A DNA stretch of 64,000 bases from Rapana venosa. Taxonomy: Eukaryota > Mollusca > Gastropoda > Neogastropoda > Muricidae. The DNA lies in NCBI GenBank assembly GCA_028751875.1, contig CM054134.1, positions 50,610,251 to 50,674,250 on the forward strand, written 5' to 3'. The notes under the pieces are model-generated. The model had not been told where the DNA came from, made no database searches, and was given only the letters and a program-made list of their open reading frames with translations. Shown here piece by piece: positions 12,549 through 26,267 of this stretch. A program made the translations under genes and the position numbers. How positions within the stretch are numbered: the stretch's first letter is position 1; each line of letters starts with the position of its first letter.

Positions 12549-12775
12549 TCAGCAGCGCGTCACGCGAGTCAGGATGGACTTGCAGTCTGTCAGGAGCACT
12601 GTGTTGGTGGGTAGTGTGTCCTGGTTACAAGTCTGGGCTGCAAGTAGCAGAGCACAGGCCTCCGCAGCACAGTAATTGGTGGACAGGGTGAATATTGCCA
12701 GCGACTTCCTGATGGTCCTGCCATCTGGGAATATGATATATGCCCAGCTCCCTCCATTTTTCACCGCTTCTTCAC
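12549..12775 (-). mobile_element. RNase H fragment of an I-like LINE
   Basis: The minus-strand translation KNGGSWAYIIFPDGRTIRKS, followed by AAEACALLLAAQTC and VLLTDCKSIL, matches the RNase H domain carried by I-type non-LTR elements. A related copy is at 60.96-62.17 kb. Only about 70 codons survive. Confidence 0.7.
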
Positions 12776-13490
12776 CACCTAGTCATGATATAGCCATGTT
12801 ATAATTTCCTTCCTTGATAACTATGTTTTCCATGTCTTGTATATATTCTATGCGTATTACGGAGCTAATCAGTAATCTACGTTCTCTGTAAATCTTTCAC
12901 TGAATTTCTGTAAGCTTATCATAACATCAGATAGAGAAAGTTCAGGTGCTACTCTTGTTTTCTGTGGTTGACAGCACTCACTCTCATGTTCCATCACATC
13001 CACGCATTCCAACACTCTCTCCCCAAAATCAGTATCACTCGCTTCTTCCCAAACGAGAGAGAGCTCACGCGTACCTACACGTGCGCGAGTGTAAATTTTT
13101 ATGTGTGTGTTCGTGTGCACACACATGTTTGTGAAGGGAAGACAGAGATGTGTGCACAAATAGTATGTTTACAGCAAAATCATGATAAACGAGATCAAAG
13201 CCATCAAAGCAATGCAACCGACTTACGCACATCTGTACGGCAATGTGAAGAAATAATTTGGCTGCACTTCGTTTTATTATCTGCAGTCATCATTAGTAAA
13301 CCATTGTTCCAACAAGGCAAACACAAATGAACCACCACTGACAATGTACAAGCACACAGCGGGAGATGTGCTCTGATGGAGAAGCGGAAGAATGTTGCTT
13401 GTCTATGAATAGTTAACAGAGTGAACGAAAAGGAGCAAAGGCTAGCCGCCTGTGTCCTCTCCATCTATATTCCCTGGAGATCAGCATGTT
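12776..13490. other. Unannotated DNA
   Basis: A 120-codon + frame (12968-13330) shows no domain. Nothing else recognised apart from a short GA tract at about 13495. Confidence 0.5.
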
Positions 13491-13765
13491 GATCAGAGAG
13501 AGAGAGAGAGAGAGAGATGGTGCAGTCACTGAGCGGGATAGCGGTGGCTGTTACTGCGGAAACGCAGATGTACAGGCTAAAAATCAGTCAAGGACTTGCA
13601 ATGCCACTAACAGTGCAGCTGGTGAAAAGGTCACACTAAGGCAAGAGCAAGAAGCAAGTTGGGAAACAAGAATGAGTTGAAAGATTTCGGTTTCTGTTTT
13701 TAAGTGTTTGAGGACAACTACTGGCCTAGATAGTCACACCACACCACACACACACCTACCATCAC

Positions 13766-14108
13766 CATGGGGGACGGGATAGCCTGGTGGTTAGAACATT
13801 GCGCTCGCAATCTGACGACCCGGGTTCGATTCCCGTTCAAGGGCATATTTTCCCCTGGAGTGAACATCAGTGCAGACTCCACTCTCCCCAAAAGTCCTTC
13901 GGATGAGACTATAAACCGAGGCCCCGTGTGCGAACGCACTCAGAACATCTTGCGCACACGTTAAATCCTGCTCCGCTTTTCGTAAGAGTAGGCCATTGTG
14001 TGTCGGTGGGAACAGATGACAGAATTTACAAAACCGCATACACACGGGGACTGGATGTAAAAAAGCACATAAGTGCTTATTCCATTATCCTCGATATAAA
14101 AGGGTTTT
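13766..14108 (+). mobile_element. tRNA-derived SINE, full-length type
   Basis: Head GGGACGGGATAGCCTGGTGG (A box) and GGGTTCGATTCCC (B box), a conserved centre GGATGAGACTATAAACCGAG, and a tail GCTTATTCCATTATCCTCG. Best preserved + strand copy in the window, useful as its reference. The centre resembles widely shared eumetazoan SINE domains (Nin-DC type), from memory. Confidence 0.85.
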
Positions 14109-14217
14109 TTTTTAATTAATACCATCTGGAAATAAAATTGTGACTTTGACGTACACAAATGCACAATGTTGCCATTCATTAAAAAAAAATTTTTAAAAGA
14201 CCCGCAAAAAGACAACA

Positions 14218-14232
14218 CCCCCCCCCCCCCAC

Positions 14233-14312
<80 letters not shown>
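14218..14312. repeat. C run, (CA)n, (TA)n
   Basis: 13 C, nine CA units, then about 32 TA units, just after the 13.77-kb SINE. Confidence 0.95.
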
Positions 14313-14315
<3 letters not shown>

Positions 14316-14542
14316 ACCTTATGCGATCTGTGTAGATAATGAACACAGACATAATAATCATCAGCCTCATTACCACCATCAATTCATTTCTCTCCACTGG
14401 CTTATTCTTGAAATAGTCAATTAGTTTTGATTGTGGTTTCGGTGCTCGTTTGCTCATGTGTTTCTTTCTCAGTCTTTGTTCTCCTTTAGCGGTTCTAGGT
14501 AACTAGTACCATGTTTCTCTATCCCCATTCTTTATAGCCGAC

Positions 14543-14988
14543 ATGGGGGCGGGATAGCCAAGTGGTTAGAGCGTTGAGCTCGCGATTAACGGATCCGAAA
14601 GTCTGGGTTTGAGCCACCACCACAGACGCCCGTTCAAGGGATTTTTCCTCTGGAGTGAACATCAGTACTGACTCCTCTCCCCCGAAACTCCTTTGAATGA
14701 GACTACAAGCTAAGGCCCCGAGTGCAAACTCACGCAGGACATCTCGAGCACACATTAAAAACCCGTTCTTCCTTTTGAAAAAATCGGAAGAGTAAGCCAT
14801 TCGTGCCGGTACGAAGAGATGACTATATATATATATATATATGATTATATAAACGCATGTACACTGGTGTCGTGCTTAAACATCATCCCCGCAGTTGGAA
14901 TGCGGTTACTTCCTTAATAGTGGGCAAAACGGTCGCATACGCAAAAATGTCACCATAGGTGAACCTCGGAGCTCTAGCTGAGGAACAG
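14543..14988 (+). mobile_element. tRNA-derived SINE with alternative long 3' tail
   Basis: The head GGGCGGGATAGCCAAGTGGT and centre match the 13.77-kb family. After a small (AT)n tract the 3' part differs: GGAATGCGGTTAC, then CACCATAGGTGAACCTCGG and GCTCTAGCTGAGGAAC. The same tail is on the copies at 26.27, 42.86 and 45.05 kb. Confidence 0.75.
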
Positions 14989-14997
14989 GCCGGAGGA

Positions 14998-14999
<2 letters not shown>

Positions 15000-15065
<66 letters not shown>

Positions 15066-15172
15066 GGAAGGGAGGGTCCAATATGAAACTAATTTTTTTT
15101 AAACACAGCTTAATAGTGAATATTACGAACTGACAGTGGGGGGGGGGGGGAGGGGGGGGGGGGGGGGGGGGG
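15000..15172. repeat. Poly-G tracts of 63 and about 34 nt
   Basis: A 63-nt G run (15000-15062) and a second (15138-15172) with one A at 15151. Potential quadruplex, or a sequencing/assembly effect. Confidence 0.9.
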
Positions 15173-15449
15173 AAATGAACAGATTGAAACTGCGTACGCT
15201 ACTACCGATCCTATTACGAAAACGCGATGAGGCAAAAACGTTGCTTTTAAACTAAAAGGTCTCTGAAACTCTTTCAAATTCTTGAAATATTAAGAAAATT
15301 TGCAAAGACAAGATTGGTTGTTCTAAAATACACTGAATATATTGTTGTTGTTGTTGTGTGTGGTGGTGGCGGCGGCAGCGGCGGCTGTTGCCGCTGCGGT
15401 TGTCGAGTGTTCTCAAACTTCACAACCTAGGGATCACCTAACCTACAAT

Positions 15450-15450
<1 letters not shown>

Positions 15451-15502
<52 letters not shown>

Positions 15503-15518
15503 CCCCCCCCCCCCCCCC
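15451..15518. repeat. (CT)n followed by 18 C
   Basis: About 25 CT units, then a C homopolymer. Confidence 0.95.
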
Positions 15519-15790
15519 TCCCCTCACCATGAACACATTGGAAGAGAAGATTTTGTGTTTGATGACTGTTTTCAAATACTTCGCCATATAGACAGCCATA
15601 ATCCAACTTTAGATGACCACTTCTTTCTCCCTTAATGCAGAAAAAACAGGCTATTTAGCTTGGAGCTTGTCATAAATGAAGACCATCTCCAGACAATACT
15701 TAAAAGCTTAACGATGTATTGACGAAGGCATTGGCTTTTCGCTTACATCAATAACTGACAAAGCTTCTGGCCTTTTTGGCCTAAGCAGGT
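15519..15790 (+). repeat. Unclassified dispersed repeat R2, copy 1
   Basis: CGCCATATAGACAGCCATAA and TACATCAATAACTGACAAAG are shared with 37.37-37.70 kb. The CGCCATATAGGCAGCCAT motif is frequent in mollusc repeats, from memory. Confidence 0.6.
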
Positions 15791-15836
15791 GAATATAAAG
15801 ACCCAGAATTGTAGCGCGCGCGCTAGCGCACGCACG

Positions 15837-15887
<51 letters not shown>

Positions 15888-15911
15888 ACACACAGGGAGA
15901 GGGGGTATAGG

Positions 15912-16252
15912 GGTCCGGACAGGATTGCATGGCACTGGCGATTTGATGGCCGGAGTTCAAGCCACCACCCGTAAAAGGGGATTTTTCCCCTGTTGGAGTT
16001 AACCCCAGTGCCGACTCTTCTCCCCCAAAAGTCCTTAGGATGAGACTATAAACCGAGGTCCTGTGTACGAACGCAAGCAGGATATCTTGCGCACGCGTTA
16101 AAACCCGTTCCACTTTTCGGAAGAGTAGGCCGTTGTGTGTTGGTGGGAACAAATAAAATTCACAAAACCGCATACACATGGGGACTGGATGTAAAAAAAA
16201 AAAACCACTTGAGAGCTTATTCCATTATCCTTGAAATAAAAGAACTTCAATT
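15912..16252 (+). mobile_element. tRNA-derived SINE, diverged head
   Basis: The centre AGGATGAGACTATAAACCGA and tail GCTTATTCCATTATCCTTG are clear. The head is recognisable (GGACAGGATTGCATGGC) but the B box is degraded. It follows a CA microsatellite. Confidence 0.7.
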
Positions 16253-16634
16253 AAAAAAAACAACTTATTGATTTAAGAAGATCACACACAAACACACACA
16301 CACACGCACGCACACACCCCCCCCCCCCCCCCACACACACACACACACCCGCGCGCGCTGCCTGAGATCAAACGTACCAAAAAGAGAAAGAGGGTGAATG
16401 AGGCAGTTACAGACCAAGATGATATTCCTACTTTATTTCTGAATCCGAACTAATAAAACAAAACAAAACGAGACAAAACACACACACAAGCCAAAAACAC
16501 AAAAGAAAATCTTTCTGAGTAAGCTGTGAGCTATGAAAGGCTGAAACAATCAAACACACATAAGAGCTTAAGCAAACAGCTTCTCTGAGTCTCAACGATG
16601 ACGTAATTCTCTCACCTGCACTGAACTTCTTTTT

Positions 16635-16985
16635 CTCTTCATCGAACGCTCAGACAGCAACTACTGTTGTGTCACATGAGCGAAAATGCGTTGCGCTGCT
16701 TACCCGTTAAGCGCCTGACAAATCAGGCCCAGCGCATCCGACTTCGGCATGGGAGAGAATTGTTATTTTATAAGTCTTTCTGGGGGGAAAAAGGCAGAAG
16801 AATGGACTAAGAAGGCAGAAAATAAGACAAGAAGGAGGTGACAAGAAGAAAAGGTACAAGGCAAAAACAGAGGAATAGAAAAGAAGGAATTCGTAGCACA
16901 GAATTTCCAGCAGGTGGAGATGCTATTTATACTGACAGGTCCCCGGCATCTCCACAGAGGAACCTGCACTGAACAAGCGTCGGTG
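16635..16985 (+). repeat. Unclassified dispersed repeat R1, copy 2
   Basis: Same order of blocks as at 7.28 kb, with ATCAGGCCCAGCGCATCCGA and AGATGCTATTTATACTGACA; same orientation. Confidence 0.75.
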
Positions 16986-17324
16986 AACTCGATCCAGTCC
17001 ATTAGGGGCTTTTTCCCTGGGCTTTGCAAAACCAATTAGCGTTTGTCCTCAGGTAATACCGCCTTTACAAAAAGGCACTAACGATAGCCTACAGTACCGT
17101 CCACTCTCTTCATGTCTAGACTAGGCCTCTTGTCATTGTTGATAGTGTAGTATTAAAAGAAGTTCAAAAGAAGAAGAGAGAGAACAAGAAGAAGAAGAAC
17201 AAGAAAGAAAGAAAGAAAGTGTTTTAGCCTTGTTCCACCTACAAGGGTTTTGTTCGAATAACTTTGTTGCGCTGACACTTCACACACAAATCCGACGTTT
17301 GGCCACAACCTGGAGGAGTTCATA

Positions 17325-17475
17325 CACTGAAAATCCGTTCCGCTTTTCGGAAGAGTAGGCCATTGTATGCCGGCGGGAACGGATGACAACATTGACAAAA
17401 CTGCATACACACGGGGACTGGGGGAAAAGCACATGAGTGCTTATTCCATTATCCTCGAAATAAAAGAATAAAATC
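17325..17475 (+). mobile_element. SINE 3' fragment
   Basis: Contains CGGAAGAGTAGGCCATTGTA, GCATACACACGGGGACTGG and GCTTATTCCATTATCCTCG. Only the last 150 nt remain. Confidence 0.65.
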
Positions 17476-17479
17476 GAAA

Positions 17480-18500
17480 AAATATTTTTTACAAATAGGG
17501 AGGAAAAACCCCATACAGCATCATCATAAACAATATCGTCAATATAAATAAAATGCTATTCTTGTTCTTCTCCCTTTGTGTAAATATCGTAAAATGCGCC
17601 CCCCCCCCCCCCCCCCTTTTTTTTTCTTCTTAAAGATACAGAATAAAACTTAAAAGCCCTGCGTGACATGAAAGCAGTTAGATTAAACTGATGAAAACCA
17701 GCGCTCCTGAAAATACCCTTTATCCCCCTTCCATGCCAAAGTTTATGTGTTCCTTACGTTTTACGTCATACCGCTCAGCACTGATTGATTTTCCCAATAA
17801 AGAACATTAACCAAGTTTCAGATGAACTATCTTATCTATATACACACGCGCGCGCGTAGGCGCGCTCGCAAACATTTTATAACAAACAAAAAATCGGAAT
17901 CAAATTAAGGAGTTAAAAGGAAAAAACAAAAGCTGACCGCTTTTCCTCATTCCTCAGTTTTGTCTCTAAATGCCAAGGTAACTGTATGTAACGTCAGTTG
18001 CTAGAATCACTTTTCCCCTGCAAACATTTTGTTGTTGTGGTTGTTGGTGTTGTTGTTATACTCTACTATAAAGAAATGCGGAATGCTGCCTCCTTCCATG
18101 TATGACTGCGTGTGTTCCTAAATTACCGCGCACTTGATCAAACAATAAACCGGTGGAAATGTCTCATAGTTGAGCCGGCTACTCGGTGCCAAACAACAGC
18201 AAAACTGCAGGTTTTTTTTAAAATAAAAATAACAGTGAATTGTCAAACTTATTGGGTTGATGTTTCTTTAATCGATAGTTATCTCTGCACATGAAGACAT
18301 CTTCCACTGTTCTTCTTTCACTGAATAACAACAGAATCGCACCGACTCTGCTCTCTGGATCGATCTGTGCTTACTGCCGTATATCCGCCAATCCCGTAGC
18401 CAAAAAGGCATCAGAATTTAGAATAGCACACTAGCAACAGTAAATGCACACTCTCCTTGCTGCATACAATCCCATAAAACAGGTTATATGGAAAGCTTTC
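17480..18500. other. Unannotated DNA with one C run
   Basis: C run near 17599-17617; otherwise no coding or repeat signal seen. Confidence 0.5.
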
Positions 18501-18501
<1 letters not shown>

Positions 18502-18540
<39 letters not shown>

Positions 18541-19012
18541 AATATTAGTGCTGGCTGGAAGGGGGAGAGTTGAAGGGAAAGTTCATTTTCTCTGAGATGG
18601 CTTGTCTATAAACGAAAGCCACCTCTGCCTCTCACAGAGGATTTTGCCTCAGCTTATACTTCGCCTTTTTTCTCTCTCCTTTTTTCTGATCGGCCTTGAC
18701 AAGTACCTCGCATTTGTCTGGCTCCCATCTGTCTGATTTCTGCTAATCCGTCCCCCCCCCCCCCCCCCTCCCCTTCTATTTTTTTTTTTAAGGATAATAG
18801 CTAGCTGTCACCATACGAGGTGCCATTGGTTAGGCGGCTAGTGCCATCATTAATTCTGGGTGGTTATATAAATTATGTGAAAAGTAAAGAGTACCACCAA
18901 CCCACGCTGTACTTTGTATAGGGTTTTCGGGGGGGGGGGGGGGGGGGGGGGGGGGGTCTTGTGTTGTTATTGTTTTGTTGTTGGTGGGTTTTGGTGGGGG
19001 GGGGGGGGGGGG
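18502..19012. repeat. Poly-C and poly-G tracts
   Basis: C run 18502-18539, a C-rich run near 18752-18768, G run 18929-18956, G run near 18998-19012. Little else of note between them. Confidence 0.9.
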
Positions 19013-19407
19013 CTGCCTGCCCACTATTTTTTTAAAAGAGACTTAACTGTGTAACACTAGGTGGCAGTAGAAGGTTGGCTAGTACCATCACTTAGCATGA
19101 AGCAAGATGATGATGCGAAGGAGCAAACAACTGATTTTTTTTCCCTTTGTGCGGATAGGTTGCCCTGTTGGTAGTAGGCTTAATGTCATCCTCGGCCAGA
19201 CGAAGGCTGACGCTCAAAAGGAACAAGAGACTGGATGGTCATGATGGGCAGTAACCCCGCCTCATCCTGTCTGCCTGTCTGACGCTATTTCTTTTGTTAA
19301 TCCATCGATCTCCGTCTATCCACAGTTTCCCTACATACTCAATTTGGGATCAGAACTCGCCTCAGAACAGATTAGTTTCACTGAGGTGAGTGCATCTCTC
19401 CCCCAAT

Positions 19408-19438
<31 letters not shown>

Positions 19439-19598
19439 ACAAAACGTTATTCCTTTTGACCTTGTTTGGATAAGCAGGGAGGATGAGCATCAGGTAATAA
19501 ATAAAAGGAAGAAACAAAACTATAGCAAACAAGATTTCAATACAGTATACCCCCCAAAAATCTTTTTTTTTAAACTTGTATTATCGTTATCTATTTAT

Positions 19599-19733
19599 TA
19601 TTCTTTTATGTCAAGGATAACGGAATAAGCACTCATGTAATAGGGGGGAAAAGGAATAAGCACTCATGTGCTTTTTTACCTCAAGTCCCCGCACGCATGC
19701 GGTTTTGTAAACTTTGTCATTCCTACCAGCACT
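19599..19733 (-). mobile_element. SINE 3' fragment with internal duplication
   Basis: Minus-strand tail in which GGAATAAGCACTCATGT occurs twice in tandem (19630 and 19650 areas), followed by CCCCGCACGCATGCGG. Confidence 0.6.
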
Positions 19734-19739
19734 TTAAAC

Positions 19740-21184
19740 AATTTATATATTTTGGTAACTGAAGCATTTCTTTTACAACTGACACAAAAAAATAAATAAA
19801 TAAACTGACTTTGGAGTAAGAAATTGCTTTGACAAACATCCGTTTCGCAAAGTTAGCATATTGTGAATATTCCATAATAAAATGAAATTCATCACCAGTT
19901 CACTGGCAATTTACGATAAGGGTAAAGGTGATGACACGATAATTGTGAATATCTGGTAAACAAGAAATATATTTTATACACACACACACCACACACACAA
20001 CACACACACACACACACCACACACACACCACACACCACATGATAAACGAATAAACTCGAGAGGAGCCCTGGAATCTTCCTGTTCTATCCTCCCCCCTCTC
20101 CACTGGTGTGCGAGTGCGTGCGTGCATTTTGTTGTGTGTGTGGTGTGTGTTGGTGTGTGTGTTGTTGTGTGTGTGTGTGTGTGTTGTGTGTGTGATGCGT
20201 TCTAGATATGAGATCATGATGTGAAAACAATGTGAGACTATCAGACAGTTCTCCGAACAGAAAACAACAACAAACCACCAACCATGACTTGCGTTGCCAT
20301 AACCTGTTCAGATTAAAATCAACAAGCTGGCTGTAGCAGCGGTAGGAAGAAAAGCTGTGGACACTGAGGTGAGGTTCTACTTCTAACAATGTTCTGTCTT
20401 CTTTCTTTACCATGTCCTCCCCCCTGCCAATTTAGCTGTCATTCAATCTTGGGGCACATCGTCCAGATCACGTTCTCCCGTCAGACACTGACGGTTAAAA
20501 AGTGGCAATTTGCGTCAGGGTGCCATACCGTAATAGGCAAGACAAGAATTTCTGGCATGTTGGGGATGTCTAGCTTTCTACAATAGTGAGGTTTTGCTTT
20601 TCTTTTTCCTGGTTACTTTGATTGGTTCCCCTCCCCTCTCCCTCCCCTCCCCCTCCTTTAATATTAGGGGCTGCAAATTCCATGCATTAAAATACTTTCC
20701 TTTTTTTGTTTTGCTTGTTTGACGTTCTGCGCTAGAAATTGTAGATCTACCCTTTGTCTGCCTTGCTTGACCCTCTCCCCATCCCCCCAACTGTGTCAAT
20801 CCTTTGCTTCTATTTATCACAGTTCACTCGGTATTTTCAAATCCATCCCTTCCTGTTGTTGATGTTGCCATTATCGTTGTTGCCTATTCCTGGACAAAAT
20901 TCTAAGCTTGCCCCACAAGAGACAACGTAACTTCCAGCTTTTTGCTGTTATTTTCGCCTATTTGTTCTTAACATTTTTTTCGTTTGTTTGGCATTTTTGT
21001 TTGTTTTATTTGTTTCTTGTTTTATTGTTTCTTTGGGGGGGTTAGTCGCTGAGGTCGAACTTTATTGTTGCTTGTTTTTGTTTCTGTGCTTGTTTTAATG
21101 GGGGGGGGGGGGGGGAATGCCTTTTTTTTCATGCAATAATTTTCCCTCATGTTTGGTGATAAAACTGTCACAGCAAAATCTTAT
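19740..21184. other. Unannotated DNA with CA/TG-rich patches
   Basis: CA-rich 19978-20040 and TG-rich 20130-20192 patches are roughly inverted relative to each other. No protein recognised. Confidence 0.5.
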
Positions 21185-21284
<100 letters not shown>

Positions 21285-21828
21285 CCTTCTCTTTTTTTAA
21301 CTCTCCTTTCGCGTTTGTAAAATGGAATGCACTCCTACGTTTGCTTCTCCCAAGGGCTGCCCTTTCTTCCCAGTTTGACAAAAAAATCGAACTGAATGTC
21401 AAAGCTTCAGTTTCTGAATAAAGGAAGATGCTCTGCCTGTTGTCAATGATAGAACGAATTTATCAATAGCTATTTTGTGTGCATTTTTTAAGCAGATCTG
21501 AGTGTTTTATGCAATGTGTCTTGGGCAAGTTGGATCTGGTGAAGACAAGCCCTGACAACTTAACGACAGTCAACCTAACGGTAAAAAAAAAAAATGATGA
21601 TGATGATGATAAAAAAGCACCCCCCTCCCCCCTTATTAGGTTTAAATTGATGAATAGGATGTTGACTTTATTGCTGAATCTTACAAAGAGAAGTCTATCA
21701 TCTAATTAAATTAAGCCACAAAACTGCATTGTTTGTCAGGAGGCAGTTGGGTGCTGTATCATGTATGACTTATATAGGTGCCTTTACTACTGGATGCTGA
21801 AGGAATGCACATGCCGACAAGACTGACT

Positions 21829-21994
<166 letters not shown>

Positions 21995-22276
21995 ATAAAC
22001 CTAAAAAACTGAAAAATATCTGGTCACGGAGCAATTATGGTCTAAGACCCCCAAGTGTCTCAAGTTTGTTAGTGTCTATTTGTTTCCCAGACTTCCTTTC
22101 TCTCTATAAGTGATCAACTTGCTTGAGCCCTCTGGAACTGTGCCAGCAGTGAGAAGTGTAAAAACAAAACAAAAAAACTTAAGGCAGACAACCCCCTGAG
22201 AATTATATATCTGTCAAGAACATTGTTTTCAGGCATGGCTTTCTCAATCATTAAAGTATCTATTCATAAAATAACC

Positions 22277-25200
22277 CCCCGTGGGACTCCCGGGGTATGC
22301 TTACAAAGCGAGCATTGCAAGAATAGGATCCCTGCCCTCCAACCAGGCATGTCGTAAGAGGCGACTAAGGTGGAACCCTTCCTCCAGGTTAAGGGTTGGG
22401 CACAGGGCTAACAACCCTGTCCCGTAAAAAAAAAGAGCAGTTACAGAAACAGCAACAGAGAAAACTTACACTTTTGTGTGCGAAGGACCTCCCGGGTCCA
22501 GTGAGACACGTATGAATGCTGATGGCCAAAGCCGAGAGGAAGCTATCAGCAGGATAAAGGGAGAACCGAACACCACCAAAACTAAGATCAGAATAGGACA
22601 TTGGAACGTGGGACGATGTATGAACGGGCAGCTGGCACAGGTAACATTAGAGATGAAAAATCAACTCCATGTCCTAGGAGTAAGCGAGAGTAGATGGACT
22701 GGATCTGGGAGGTGAGAACCACCACCGAGAAACCGTCCTCTACGTCTGGGCGAGATGACGACCAGCACCACGCGGGAAGTTGCCATCATCCTCAAGAAAG
22801 GCGTTGTGCGATGCCTTATGGAGTGAAAGCCATCAACAGCAGACTAATGATTGCGAGACTGAAGGGAAGGCACATCAACATCACCATCATCCAGTGCTAC
22901 GGCAACCAACCAACAACAGCAGCGATGAGAGCAAAGATGACTTCTACCACCAGCTGCAGACAGAGACAAGAAAGCCCCAACGCCATGACCTCATCGTCAT
23001 CAGGGGGACCAAATCCAAGGTCGGAAGTGACAACGACGAGTATGAGAGAGTCATGGGAAAACACGGGTGGTGAACAGAAAAGACCACGGGGAGAACTTGT
23101 GGAGTTACAGCGCCAAGAACACTTAGTGATAGAGGGACCCTATTCACGCACCGGGACAATCCACAAGCTGACTTTGGGCGTCGCCGAATGGGAGAGATAT
23201 AACCAGATTGACCATCAGATGATCAATGTAGTGGAGAAGATCTCTCCTGATGTGAGGAACCAAACGAATGCGGAAGCGGGAGCGATCATCACCCTGGTGA
23301 ACAACACACATCCAGTGAAACTGAAGAAGAACACAAGACCAACCACTAAAGCGCGATTTATACCAGCGATTGAGAGACACCAACGTGAAGTTCTGCTTCG
23401 TCCAACGATCTGAGAACAGATTCCCACATCCTGCAGAACATAACAGAACAGCATGAATAGATACGACATGGAAGCAGATCTGTAAACAGTACACTGAGAG
23501 CAGCAAGGACCAACTCGGCCATCAAAAGATGAAGACCTACAAAATGACTGGAACAACAAGAGCCCACGATGCATCAATGAAAGAAGAAGACCAAGAAGAG
23601 TCTTCTGCACAGTAAAGTCTCCACGCTACAAGAAGCAGGAAGAGTTGTACAGAGAGGCACACAGGAAAGTGAAGAGACTCTCACGCCGTGACAAGAGAGA
23701 ACCATGGACCAGCTGCAGCTGAGGCAGAAGAAGCGGCGGCCCAAGAGAGCAAGGGAGAAGTCACAAGATCACCATGAAAGTATGCAACAAATATCAAGAG
23801 GAGCGCTGGGACCAATCCAGGGACAGACAAGGGAAACTGTTGACAACAAAGAAAGAGCAAGAAGAAAGATGGGGCTTGAACACTCCAGGAAGTTCTCACC
23901 GACCACACCTGACGAGACAGCCAACACCCAGAAGCTACAAAAGACTTAGACATTGACGTCACCCCCCAAGAACGGTAGAGATAAATGGCTGGCCATCAAG
24001 ACCCTGCAGAACGGCAAGTCCACCAGGCCAGGACAACCTTGGTGCCGAACTGTTCAAGGCAGATTCTGAACTAGCACTTACATACAGCAACCACTGTTCA
24101 CTGCTGCATGGAAGAACGAGAAGTACCTGATGATTGGACCAAGGGGCTGATATCAAAATCCCCAAAAAGGAACCCTGAGCGACTGCAACAACTGGAGGGG
24201 AATCACTCTTTTGTCTGTGCCAAGCAAGATACTGCCACGGTCATCATCAGAAGAATATCAGACGCTGTGGACGATGCTTTGAGGAAGTAACACTGCAGGG
24301 TTGCAGGAAGCAAGCGAGGAAGTATAGACCACATATTCACGCTGGCAGACACATCAACCCAACAGTGCAACACAGAGTGCATGTGGTATGTGAATTTAGT
24401 GGACTTCGAAATGGCTTGACAGCAATACACAGAGACAGCCTTTGGATATCCTTCGTCACTATGTCATCCCATCGAAACTGGTACCCCTTATCAAAGCTTC
24501 TATACAACTCAGATGCTCTATGGGCCATAGCAACACTGTCTCGAAGTCCAGACTGGAGTAAGACAAGGATGTGTGATGTCAGCAGTCGCATTCAATCTGG
24601 CCATTGATTGGTGATAGGAAGACGACAGAAGACACCCCCAAGAGGGATTCGCTGGAGCCTGTCTCAACACAAACGACCTTGCCTTTGCGATGACCTGGCG
24701 CTGCTGTCCCACACAACACCACATATCCGGAGAAGACCCAGCAGACTCCAAACATTCAACATCAAGTGGGGGCTTCGTATTGAGCAACCAAGAAAACCAG
24801 AGACAATGTCGCTCAATGTGAACACACCCAACCCCTGAGAAATGAATGGAACTGTCCTGCCCAACAGACAATTCACATACCTTGCAAGCAGCATCAAACC
24901 AGAGGCTGCAACAAAAGAAACACCACAACAGACTGGGCCAAGGCCAGGAATGTGTTTAGGGAGATGACAATACCTGGAGATCAACACATATCAAGCACCA
25001 ACACCAAGCTGAAGCTATACCAGAGCTGTTGTTGTGGTTCTACGCACCTGTACGGTTCTGAGTGCTGGAGGATGACGGAAGTGGATCTTAACCAAACATC
25101 GATCCTTCCACACAATAGCCTGCGAAGAATCTCCGGATCTATTGGCCAGAGAAGATCACCAATGATGACCTACTATCGAGATGCAGGCAAAAGACATGGG

Positions 25201-25467
25201 ACCATCATCACAGACGACGGTGGAAGTGATTGGCACATCCTCCCGAAGAGACCCACAGTCAAATCACAAGAACAGCATTGCACTGGACCCCAGAAGGAAG
25301 GAGAAAGAAAGGAAGACCAAAAGCAACATGGAGAAGAACTGTAGAAAGTGAGATGAAGGCCATGCAGCACTCTTGGGGATCAGTGACTAGGTTGGCCCAG
25401 AATAGGCAGGAGTGGAAGCGCTTTGTTGCTGCCCTACACACCGCTGGGTGTAATGGCTAATGAAATA
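22277..25467 (+). mobile_element. Near full-length but degenerate RTE-like LINE
   Basis: It begins with a leader containing GGCATGTCGTAAGAGGCGAC and GGGCTAACAACCCTGTCCCGT, a 5' region I associate with RTE-like elements. Next comes an endonuclease start (IRIGHWNVGRCM... VLGVSESRW, about 22590-22715), RT remnants (CVMSAV about 24570, DDLALLSH about 24690), and a C-terminal end [19 protein letters not shown] (about 25290) to TAA at 25458. The reading frame is broken many times by small indels. ATAAAATAA at 22266-22274 and 25468-25476 is a possible 9-bp target duplication, although it is AT-rich. Confidence 0.85.
22476..22715 (+). pseudogene. LINE apurinic-like endonuclease N-terminus
   Basis: The open frame covers the beginning of an exonuclease-endonuclease-phosphatase domain: GHWNVGR, where N is the usual metal-binding Asn, and SESRW, where E is the usual catalytic Glu. 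The frame then shifts. Remnants of the domain continue to about 23.2 kb in other frames (for example QIDHQM about 23200). Confidence 0.75.
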
Positions 25468-25752
25468 ATAAAATAAACAAAAAATGCCAACTAATAAAGC
25501 TGAGGAAGTTGTCTTACAATTGTCAAGAAAGCCACTTATACTAGTAGTACATCAATAATGATAGTTTCTCCTCTTTTTTTCTCTCTTTTAATACTATTGT
25601 TTCCCCACTGTTTGCAGCTGATCTCTATAAGGATTTTTTTTTTTTAAGTTATCAAACTTGAGAAATTTCATTTACATGACAAAACAAACAGTTTGATTTT
25701 TTTTTAATAGCAAATGGAAACAAACAGCTGTCAAAAAGAAGGAACAGTATAT

Positions 25753-25757
25753 TCTCT

Positions 25758-25790
<33 letters not shown>

Positions 25791-25868
25791 TCTCTTCTCT
25801 CTCTCCTCTCTCTCTCCTCTCTATCTATCTATCTATCTATCTACCTATCTATCTATCTCTATCTCTCA
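25753..25868. repeat. (CT)n/(CTAT)n microsatellite
   Basis: CT tract passing into CTAT tetranucleotides. Confidence 0.95.
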
Positions 25869-26267
25869 CATCAGTGAGACAGTTAACCAGTCCTTCACCT
25901 GAATTTTTCATTAATTTGGTTGTTTTGTGGATTACATACTGTATTCTACAAACATAAAGAAATCATTTTCATAATGGAATGCAGATGTTAGCAGACTGCA
26001 AACAAATATAACAATTCAGGAAATTACATTCTCAACCAATATTATGATTTTTTTTAAAATAGATTTTGGTGAATTTTTGATGGAAACATAATGTCCTAAC
26101 AAATGCAACCAAAAAGCACAAGAACAGAGAAAGGAAAGGAAAAAAGTTAGATTATTACTGTATTCCACATCTCAGTAAATGTGAATTACATCTATGATCT
26201 ACAACTACCTACTTATCCAATAAATTAAAAGTTGTTTTTTAAAAAAAAACTCTGCAAGCGGGGATGG

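Noticed and set aside
13766..13840. Possible true tRNA gene
   Set aside because: A and B boxes are present but no full cloverleaf forms, and the sequence continues into a SINE body repeated many times in the window.
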